Assembly: GCA_005784505.1 (NCBI GenBank)
Contig: VCAZ01000182.1
Location: 282,297 to 346,296, forward strand
DNA: 64,000 nt
Direction: 5' to 3'
DNA from: Bagarius yarrelli
Taxonomy: Eukaryota > Chordata > Actinopteri > Siluriformes > Sisoridae
Below are positions 55,172 through 64,000 of the stretch, piece by piece. The translations under genes were made by a program, and so were the position numbers. Every line of letters begins with the position of its first letter. The stretch's first letter is position 1. The notes beneath the pieces were generated by a model. It was not told the DNA's origin, did not search any database, and saw only the letters and a program-made list of their open reading frames with translations.

Positions 55172-55258
55172 TAATGGAGGCTGTTGGTATTTAACTGCTG
55201 ATCAGAAGATCGTAGGTTCAATCCCCAGCACCACAAAGCTGCCACTTCTGCCCCCCTA
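55172..55258 (+). repeat. SINE (family I) head fragment
   Basis: tttaactgctgatcagaaga, tcgtaggttcaatccccagc, accacaaagctgccact. It abuts the dispersed repeat that begins at 55256. Confidence 0.7.
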
Positions 55259-55490
55259 GTTTCACATAGCTGGACCTTCAGACTGACAGCAGAAGGTCTG
55301 GAAACCTGGGCTGGTTTGAATGGCCCACCAAGAAGGACATATGAATGACCGGTAAAGCAACCAATAAGTTTTGTTTTGTGCTGTGTCATGTTTAGGGGCG
55401 TCATTAAGTTCTGCAAGCAAAATTTTGGAATGTTGTTTAAACCTAATAATCGATTTAATCAATCTCTATTAATCCTCATTGATGTAAAAA
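55256..55490. repeat. Dispersed repeat shared with 13775-13990 (copy 2)
   Basis: gacagcagaaggtctggaaa, ggctggtttgaatggc, gtaaagcaaccaataagttt and gtcatgtttaggggcgtcat align in the same order as in copy 1. Confidence 0.75.
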
Positions 55491-55529
55491 CAACAATTTG
55501 TTCTTCGATCAGACGGCTTTGGGTTGTTT

Positions 55530-55715
55530 TCGGTGGACCGTTAAACAACGTGAGACACACGCCTTCCTGTACAGGAACTCCCTGACTAGAATTGGGGCGG
55601 GTATTAAAGGCAGGAGAGTGAGACTAAATCTGGAATAAGGTCTTCCAAAAACGAGTGGATGTGATAGTCAGGTGTCCCAATTTTTTTGCACATATACTGT
55701 ATAGTAAAATCATTG
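55530..55715. mobile_element. Tc1-type element right-end fragment
   Basis: ccttcctgtacaggaactcc, gattaaaggcaggag-like and tcaggtgtcccaattttttt with catatactgtata are typical of the 3' half of the ggccatat-type element. Confidence 0.45.
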
Positions 55716-56122
55716 TTATGTTCAGTCAGTCAACTTGTTTTAAAAAAATGGATTTCTGGCTTCAGCATCTAAACCAACTGGGCATCGATTCCGAGAATTT
55801 ACTGCTCATGTTACTCCCTCGTCTTTTGTCAGGTTTTCCTTTCCCCCTGAAGACATTTTATAAGATGATGTATAAACGTTACATTCACGTGTGCTATCAT
55901 CCGATTGTGAGACAGGCTCAGCGGGTCAGAGGTCATGAGAAGTGTTCCTGCTGTCTCATCTACAGTGCAGGGGAGAGGCTCGGTTCGAGACACCAGACTG
56001 ACATCTTTATCTGCTATGTGACGTATGATTGCATTTATTTGGCTGTTGTGGGAAACATGATTTTGTGGCACACTTTTGACAGCGGATGTTTTTTATTTAA
56101 TACAGTGTCGATGTTGATATGA
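55655..56122 (+). other. Unassigned 155-codon open frame / unique block
   Basis: The longest open frame in the gene-free flank that is not within a tandem repeat. The predicted peptide (CCLIYSAGERLGSRHQTDIF in its middle) matches nothing I know, and the first 20 codons lie in transposon-derived sequence. No Kozak context or splice structure supports it. The non-repetitive, balanced composition of 55830-56090 would also fit a conserved non-coding element. Confidence 0.2.
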
Positions 56123-56674
56123 TGCGTTTTTTTGTATATTTGTGGAAAGATTCCTTAGTCTAAACGAGATTTTCACCTTATATTCTGTGCTCTATAGGGA
56201 ACCTGCAATGGTGTGTGTGTGTGTGCGTGTGTGTGTGTGTTCTACAACTTGTTTTATATATGTAAAGCCTTGAAGGTCCCTTGTATAGAAAGTATAAAGT
56301 GTTTCTATGATTTCAGTTTAAATGAATTCACAAATCAACTATTTGATATGTTCTTAAAAATGTTATTTAGAGTTGTTTTTTTTAAATGAAGTTAATGTGA
56401 TTAATTGAATCCAGATGGTACTCTTTAACCTTCGATTTGGCCCACCATTCCATCCTAGAAGCGGCAAGACACATATATAACGCAACATTGAACTTTGGCC
56501 CATGACCTACAATCAAGTTCGATTTTTGGCCCTTAATAGAAACAGGTTTGGGCACGTCTGTTTTAGAATTATTTAGTGGGTTTATTCTTCTTCCTTATCT
56601 TTTTCTTCTTCTTCTTTTTCCTATAAAGATCTAGCAAAATTCGCATCGTATAAATCACTAGAAAATATAACATT

Positions 56675-56900
56675 GGCCAAAAATTTGTGAACACCTTACC
56701 AGCAAAACCACATAAGTTTGTCCTTCCAAAAGGACGAAAGATTTGTGCCTCAATAAACACAACACATCTAGTGGAAAAACTGCTACAGAATTATGGAGGT
56801 TATTATAGGAGGACGTGTGAGATATTTGGTGACAGATGTTCACATGTAAATGTATTAGTCAGTTGTTCCAAGACGTTTGTTTATATACTGTATATCAATA
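56675..56900. mobile_element. Short internally deleted TIR element
   Basis: Begins ttggccaaaaatttgtgaac and holds acacatctagtggaaaaact and ggaggttattataggaggac, shared with 39845-39900. It looks like a deletion derivative of the same DNA element. Confidence 0.6.
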
Positions 56901-57302
56901 ATCTTTTATAAACATGGCTGTAGTCTGCTGTCTGTTGATCACAACTCTTTCCTTAATAGAGTTTTGGTGTTAGAGAAAAAAAAGTAAAAAAAATAGAAAT
57001 TGGTGTAAGAAATAAAGAAAGACATACATGATGCACTCAGAGGACATAAATATAGTTATAACGTGCAATCTGAAGGAGAAAGGTGTAAAAAAGGACAAAA
57101 AGTATATAAACTGACTTCACACATTCTTTAAATTATATAAAATATTCATTGCTTTCTGAAGACTGTATATACAGTGGAGCCTTTTTTCGGTTAACTCTTT
57201 TAACTATTTTAAACAAATATGATCAGCATTTTTTTCAAGTAAACAATAAGTAAAAGTGTAACATCATCATGTAAATACTTTTAGATTTTTAAAAAAGATT
57301 TT

Positions 57303-57303
57303 T

Positions 57304-57361
<58 letters not shown>

Positions 57362-57378
57362 CATCCATCATCCATCCA
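57303..57378. repeat. (CTAT)n / (CATC)n microsatellite
   Basis: About 15 ctat units followed by ccatccatc. Confidence 0.95.
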
Positions 57379-57384
57379 TCCAAC

Positions 57385-57492
57385 CATTGTCTATTTCTGA
57401 TTAATTAATCAGGATGACAGGGACCTGCTGGAGTCTCTCCCAGCTGTTACTGGTAGAAAAGCAGTGGTACAACCCTGGACAGGTCATCAGGT
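57385..57492 (-). repeat. Truncated gggtcac-type teleost repeat
   Basis: gacagggacctgctggagtc, tcccagctgttactgg and caaccctggacaggtcatca match the start of the repeat at 25425. Confidence 0.65.
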
Positions 57493-57767
57493 GACATTTA
57501 CTCCAAAATGTTTTAAAACAGGTAGAAAATGTAACAGGAATAAATTTGCTGTTATTGAAGATCCAGGTGGAAACATGATCTCATCACCACCAAATGTACA
57601 TTTTTGTACATCATTTTTGTGTTTAAATTTTTTTTTTAAAATTAATGCAGTTTAGACGTTTTTTTCTCTATAATAAATCAAAGTCATTTATACACTGTTG
57701 ACTTTTACATCCGCTGTGACATCACAAGCTGTAATTATTTTGTCTTAATTAATTAACAAATGTCAAT

Positions 57768-58003
57768 GACTTTATTTTGTCCCATAAAACACTGAAATTC
57801 TTTCTTTGTACATCCCATCTTAGAAAGTTGGTGGTCAGAGCGCAGGCTTAGCTATGAAACAGCGCCCCTGGAGCAGGAAGGGTTAGGGGTCTTGCTTAAG
57901 AACCCAACAGCGACTGACTGACGGTGGTGGGGATTCAATTCAGATCTTCCTGGTCTTCAGATCAACAACTCAGCACCTTAACCATTTGAGCCACCGCTGC
58001 CCT
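57768..58003 (-). repeat. tRNA-headed SINE, family II, copy 4 (minus strand)
   Basis: tacatcccatcttagaaagt, aacagcgcccctggagcagg, and the head aaccatttgagccaccgctg mirror the plus-strand copies. Confidence 0.87.
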
Positions 58004-58971
58004 GATGCTGGAAGGACGAGGGAGTCATGAAGGACAAATCGCATAATGTGCCATTTTTTACACAAATACAAACTTATTATAAATACTGTGAAATAAAACA
58101 CCCCAAAATGTGCTGATACTGGAAATTTAACTCTTTACTGGGTGGCATTAGATCATCATTTATTATTTTTATTGAACAAAAATAAACCCAAAGTTAATGC
58201 AGTGAAATATAGTTCATAAATTTTATACTAGATGACAGAAACAAGCTTCCACGCATGTAATACCTGCCCTTTGGTAGCAATTCACGCATTACTGACTTTA
58301 AAGACTGCAGTAAAATCACTCAGGTGCCAAATCTATCATTTTCATGCAGAACCGCCTTAAACTGCATATCTAGAAAAGCAAAGCAAACTGGAGCAGACGT
58401 GTCGGAATGCCGAGTGTCCTCCTCCGTTAGTGAATTAAATTAGACGTATTTTGCAGGTGTTTACAGGTTCACATTGTTTTCACGCCCAAACACACACACA
58501 CGCAATTCATGGCTAAATCAAAGCCTGATGGTTTCTACCCTCCTGTGTTTTAAAAGCCCTGTCAGCCTCTTAAAGATAGCGGGAGTGTAATTAGGCCCAA
58601 CACACATTCCTGCAGCGCTCCATCTTCATGTCAGACATGTTTCGGCGCTGCAGCCGATAAGAGCCGACTGCATGTCCATATCTGGAGCGTGAGATGTGCG
58701 TCATTCCTAAAATAAACATACAGAAGACACCTCATGCTGTACATCCTCCAAGAAATAATTTCTAAACTTATGACTAACATTGACATGAGACAGATGTCCT
58801 GGACTGTGTTTTTCACATTTATGGTAAACTGAGTCTCCTGATTGGATATTCCTCAGAGAAAAGGACCTCTCACGCCTGCTGGAGAAATACGGTCTGTTTG
58901 GAACTCCACTTTCTGAAAAAAACCTCTTTGTACAAGGAAACAGACAGACACACACACACATTATACAAGCA

Positions 58972-58972
<1 letters not shown>

Positions 58973-59018
<46 letters not shown>
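58973..59018. repeat. (CA)n microsatellite
   Basis: About 21 CA units. Confidence 0.95.
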
Positions 59019-59019
<1 letters not shown>

Positions 59020-59710
59020 CAATTATGCAAATTTTAGTTAAAATATTTTAATTGTCTCACATTCACAAACACACATAGCAACATGTCGCATCCTTTGTGT
59101 CGCCGGACGTAAATTTGCATCTATTCACATCCACAATACATTGTGACCTCAACCTTAAGCTAGAATAAAATCAGCCCCAACGTCGCTTCTCACACCTTTA
59201 CACAATTCTTTCTGCTTTTATTGTAGTCTGTGAATAGTAAGTTGCGCTCAATTCTTTAGAAATATTTACCTGTAAGATATTTATTTACCGCAAATCTAAC
59301 GTGAATGCCAAAGAAAATCCATCTTACATTGATCTGTTTTTATTTTTAAGGCAGGAGGGTTTATAACCCTGTTAAATAATGTATCGTCTTCTGGCCTACT
59401 CGTTTTGGACAATCATGTTCAGCGTTAAGTGTATCGATATTTCTCTGAAATATTTCTCATGACAGCATAATGTTCTTTCAAAATATTTCCATGTCCTCCT
59501 TTAGCTCAATAAAACCTCATGCTATTAGGGCAACCACATTTTAAGATCAGGACCTCCTTCAGTGGATTATTTCAGATCCATAACACTTTATAACAGTTTA
59601 TAACATGTTCAGAAATCTAGTTCTGTACATAACTTCTATAAAATCTAATGAATAATTTGTAAGGTAGTTTTTATGTTTGGGTGTAAGAATTAAGGGATAT
59701 AAAATACAGA

Positions 59711-59711
59711 T

Positions 59712-59770
<59 letters not shown>

Positions 59771-59773
59771 ATA
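59711..59773. repeat. (AT)n microsatellite
   Basis: Nearly pure AT dinucleotides, interrupted by two taat breaks. Confidence 0.95.
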
Positions 59774-62385
59774 CTGTATAATGCAATTTATTCAGGAAGG
59801 TCTTTAAAACACTTGCAAGCAGAGCATTGCCAGTAATCATTAAGAGTTAAAGCTGAGCTTTACGTAGTTGGTGAGGTGAACCAATAAGTATAACCTGGTA
59901 TAAGTTTTGTGACATTCATATTTTTATCTTATATTTTTGGCGCAAGGATGCAATGTTCCAGGAAAAAAACAGCTGTGAAGTCGTCTGGCTTTAAGTGATG
60001 TACATCTTGCAGAGGGAATGTCATCTGCATAAAAGTGATGACCCAGAGATCTAAGAAGTTGACCAAGCGGAAAAATATACACACACATATTTATATATAT
60101 ACATATACAGAGTGATGGACTCATGAACTCTGTGCCAACTTTAGACTTGTAATTACCGATGGGAAATAAACTGCCTGCTGTCAGAGAGGTACACTGAAAC
60201 GAATTGAATGCAGTCTCCATAAAAACAAACATAGATTTCATCCCAGAGATTAAAATCTTATTAAAATCATGAAAATACGTCTACGCTGCAGTCACTTGGC
60301 GTCATCGGTTTATTAGTTCACCAACATAAAGTATTTACATTGTGTTGCATGATATAAAAGCAAAATTGTTAAAAAGAAATGTATGGATATATCACTAGTT
60401 GGAAAATAAATTATTTACAGTATTTTATTAAAAACTTATAGATGCTCTGTTAAAAAGTAGGGAATCCTTACCGACTAGCAATTCTTTATGAGCAGTAAGG
60501 AAGCTGTAAAGTTTAAACATGGTCAGAGTGCAATGTCCGTATGCTGAAAGGTTTTGGGGCCATGAGAGTTTATGGAATACATTTGAAAATAATTTCCGAG
60601 TTGATGTCCTAAAACGCAAGATGAGTTCAATCAACTTGATTATTTATCATTTAGTGGCGTCCAAATGACCGTCTTTTTCTCCAACGGCTGCGAAACTGGC
60701 CTGTGCTGAATGTGCAGAACATAACAAGAGCACAAAGACCAACGCATGGAGCCTTTTCCAGTCCAGCTTCAATTGCATCCATCTGGTTCTCTAAGATGCG
60801 GGAAAACAGAAGAAAGAGAAAAGAGGAAGCCCTAGAGACTAACTCAAGATACAACATAGCACTCTCCTTTTCCATTCATTTCCCTTTTTCCGTTGAAGGA
60901 TCTGGTAGCAGGTAACTCAAGCAGTTCCAGATGTTCGTGTGTAATGGGGGTGCCACACAACAGCAACTCAGCGTGGAATATTTTTCCACCCCTAAAAAAT
61001 TACAGCGACTTGTTAAAGGGTAATTTGTAATCGAGCCATCAGCAGGTGTCTAGACATAAATTACGCCATCACGTACTTTTCTTTTTGGACCTACTGCGGC
61101 AGTGTAATCAGTCTTGTCCCAAATGACTGGAAGGCCTCTCGTTTTCCTCGTGTTTTCTTCCTCGGATCTCCACTCGAGCATTCGGTCCAGCTGTTTCTCA
61201 TTTTCCCACTAAAATGCCTTGGCCTGCTGAGCAGCTCTCTCTTTTCACCCAATTCTATTCCTTATATTCTTTCCTAATCTTGATTGCAAACAATGCAGTA
61301 TTATACTGTGATGTTTACCACATGGCCCAGTAACATGGGCTCGTTAAAGGCATGTAATACACTTTTCCAATTTATTCCTTTTAAATCAACTTTGGCGTTT
61401 CATGTTGAATGTCCTCCTGTTGCCGGACATCGTTTTCCCGCCATAAAGACAGCGATTGCGAATGATCTATCACTCCGTATTTTTTCTTTTATAACTGCAG
61501 ATCTCAACTGCCTGTTGTTTTTTAAGGAAATTCCAGGACTCCAATAAAAAAACCCCACAATATTTCCAACAGGTTACTGAACCCTTTTCTGACATCAGCG
61601 TGACTTCAGATAGCAATGAAATTATGGACTTGCTCATTTGCCAGTCCAAACATCTCACAGGCAGAACATGACTTGTTTAAGTCAAGTAAATATTTCAGTC
61701 TGCATTAATGAGCTTTTTATAACAGGAAGCATTAGGCAATGAGTGTGGGGGTTTAAATGTATTACCTAAAGCTGGATTCCATCAGCACATTACACTGTAA
61801 CATGTTTCCCTGCACTCGGTGGAGTAATTAGATAGGTTGGAGATGGAGTAGGACTAATTAATGCAATAGTAACGGGTTGTAATTGTTACCATTAAAGGTG
61901 TTAAGTGAGAGTTGCATGAGATTTTTGCACTTGACACAGTTTTCCAATAATAAATGTGTCCAAACTACATGTGATTCTGATGATTCCACATTGGATTCTA
62001 GCCACATTAAAAGCTTTTTTCTTGGATACTTGATGACTTAATTATAATTATTATAATTATGTGTTTTTTTAATTCATGAATTTATCTTGATTAGTGTAAT
62101 GCTCCCGGCTCTTTATAAGCTAGCGCTACCGTCGCCACTTTTGGTTGTTAGTCTGTCTACGTACAGAGTGCTTTGTTTTATGTTTATGTTTTTTCTGATT
62201 TCTGTGTTTGCGATTCTGTTTCGGTTGCCGATCTTCCTGGCGTTCATTTAGTACCGACTCCTGCCTTTGTTTACTGACTACGCCTTTGTCCACTTCTTAA
62301 CTGTGAGAATATCTCAATGAAGATGTAACCTAGCTTTTCTTCTTGCTGTTTTTATTGATTATTAACTGCTTCTTTCTTATGTTTA
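59774..62385. other. Gene-free flank with possible conserved non-coding DNA
   Basis: No gene, SINE or transposon recognised. It contains a unique stretch (61660-61960) dense in TAAT/ATTA words, discussed as a candidate enhancer. Open frames here (for example 60703-60915 and 61284-61547) have no recognisable protein content. Confidence 0.45.
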
Positions 62386-62573
62386 GTGGTTCAGTGGTTA
62401 ATGTGTTGTTCTGCTAAATAAAAGATTGTGGGTTTGATTTCCCAACATGACTAATTAACATTGCTGGGCCCCCGAGTAAGGCCCTCAACCGCTGATAGCT
62501 CAGTTGTATGAAAATGAGATTAATGTAATTCTCTCTGGGTGAGGATGCCTGCCAAATGCTAGAAATGTAAATA
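62386..62573 (+). repeat. tRNA-headed SINE (family I)
   Basis: gtggttcagtggttaatgtg, ttgtgggtttgatttcccaa, gctgggcccccgagtaaggc, and a tail with ggatgcctgccaaatgct. Confidence 0.8.
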
Positions 62574-64000
62574 TAGATGTTTAAATGTGGTAATTGTTTC
62601 TTTTTCTATTCCTGGACAGACTGTGATTAAAAAGAAATAAAGGTTACTATAATAAATATAATATTTAATACTAGTTACTAATGTAAGGTACTTTAACCTG
62701 GCCTACACATAATACACACATTTTCATTATGCAAACCTGTTAAAGGATTGTTAGGCTGCAATATTCAGATCAACTGAACCGGAAACACCTTCAATAACAC
62801 ACATTATTATTAAATTATTAAACTCTTTTTTCTTTTTGTTTTTTTGGCACTTGTAAGCCTTAGCAGTAAATTTGTGTTTTAATATTTAACACACTGCAAT
62901 ACACTCTTCACTCTGTGACTGTTGTTCAATAGAAATGCAATCAGTTATCCGGAGCAGGCATTAGTATTGACCTCTGACCTCTGAGTCTGTATTTAACAGC
63001 CCATTGACCCTTAAGTCCCCAGATACCCATTAGGTAATGTTTTACAGGAGGTGAACTGCGGGAGAGGTGTAACACCAGACGACTTTCCCTGCTGAAGAGT
63101 ACGATGAGAATAGCAAAGAAGTATATAGTGAGGATCAGGTGTTTGTAAATGACTGTTAGTCAGCAACAAATGGATTTATATGGAGTATTTGTGCCGAACT
63201 TTCAGTAAAATCACTTGTTGCATCCATGTGGAAAAAGTTGTTTATCGAATAACAACAAAGCAGAGACGCTGCGCGAAAAACAAAACAACACCAAATCACA
63301 AACACAAAGATTACTGCAAATACTTCGCAAAGATGTGTTAGCATGATTAGCTTATTAAGGCTAACTACAGGAAGTAAAATTGAGGAAGTATGCAAATTAG
63401 TATTCTGGTGAGGGTTCCCTCTTGTGGACAGGAGGTGGAAGTGCGGCTGTTATTATGATAGTCAGTGACATCACCAGCTGGGTGCGGAGAGTTTTAGTCT
63501 TGTTAAGGATCCAGAATAGAAATCTAATGGTGAAGGTTAATCTTCTAATGACTACTATAGCATATGATTATATCCCTGATTACTAGAATTTGTTCAGAAG
63601 ATCTGTAATTAAATCGAGTCTAAATATGGGTACTTTCCTTCCACAATTATAACTGTAACTTGTTGTAAATAAGACTGTACATACTAACTTTGAGTACAAT
63701 CCATTGATGCATAAATTGATACTCTGTCCCATGACGGATGTCTGGTTTAACCTTTCTGTTGTCCTTAGATTAAAAGTTGTGTGATTGACAGGATGACAAT
63801 ACAAGGCTTAATTTGCCATCTCTTTTCCTAATATGGTCAGTGCTTCCTGCTCTGCTCACACTGTTGCTATAGTAGGTAAATAACGTGGAACTGCACTGAT
63901 TTGGCATAACCCTTTTTAAGGGGTTTTTAAACAAATTTAGGAAATTAACTTTATCTTTGGCACATTAAATTTATAGGTGAAACAACTTCTATCTGGAGTA
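62574..64000. other. Gene-free flank to the right edge
   Basis: AT-rich, unique-looking. No gene or known repeat recognised. Confidence 0.45.

Noticed and set aside
50700..64000. Additional protein-coding gene in the right flank
   Set aside because: No set of open frames with splice sites and recognisable protein sequence was found on either strand.
1..64000. Endogenous retrovirus or other viral insert
   Set aside because: No LTR pairs and no gag, pol or env-like sequence were recognised; the mobile elements are SINE, LINE and DNA-transposon remnants.

Overview
The window is vertebrate nuclear DNA, almost certainly from a teleost fish. It has split genes with GT-AG introns, long AT-rich intergenic stretches, many CA/GT microsatellites, minisatellites, Tc1/mariner remnants and tRNA-headed SINEs of the kind common in ray-finned fish. 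Three protein-coding genes can be read exon by exon from family-conserved peptides and compatible splice phases: prmt9 (+ strand, about 3.2-14.65 kb, 5' end missing), tmem184c (- strand, coding 16.4-23.9 kb, complete) and ednra (- strand, coding 33.9-48.3 kb, complete). From memory, this is the human chromosome 4q31 order EDNRA - TMEM184C - PRMT9, with EDNRA and TMEM184C in the same orientation and PRMT9 convergent. The locus is therefore an ordinary, conserved vertebrate synteny block.

Layout. 1-3096: low-complexity TACAC/TACAGTA satellite. 3.2-14.65 kb: eleven visible coding exons of prmt9, with a 9-bp minisatellite starting at one splice donor, a 2.3-kb array of a 38-bp unit in another intron, a Tc1-like remnant and SINEs. 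14.65-16.4 kb: short convergent intergenic region. 16.4-24.2 kb: tmem184c in ten coding exons, with an ETS-type site as a possible promoter element. 24.2-33.9 kb: intergenic, rich in SINE, LINE and TIR elements. 33.9-48.3 kb: ednra in seven coding exons, whose introns hold a near-complete Tc1 element, a (CTTTT)n tract and a 35-bp minisatellite. 48.3-50.7 kb: ednra 5' region, with a candidate non-coding first exon. 50.7-64 kb: gene-free, repeat-dotted flank with some non-repetitive stretches that could be conserved enhancers.

The genes do not form an operon-like unit. PRMT9 is an arginine methyltransferase (in mammals it methylates SF3B2), TMEM184C is a seven-pass membrane protein of the OSTalpha/TMEM184 family, and EDNRA is the endothelin A receptor. 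I found no convincing novel multi-gene system. The most notable signals are a frame conflict with nested small duplications inside one prmt9 exon, a minisatellite abutting a prmt9 splice donor, a LINE fragment sharing its 3' tail with the local SINE family (a plausible LINE/SINE partner pair), a 220-bp direct duplication within ednra, and candidate regulatory DNA upstream of ednra. All database, expression and conservation statements would need searches that I could not run.
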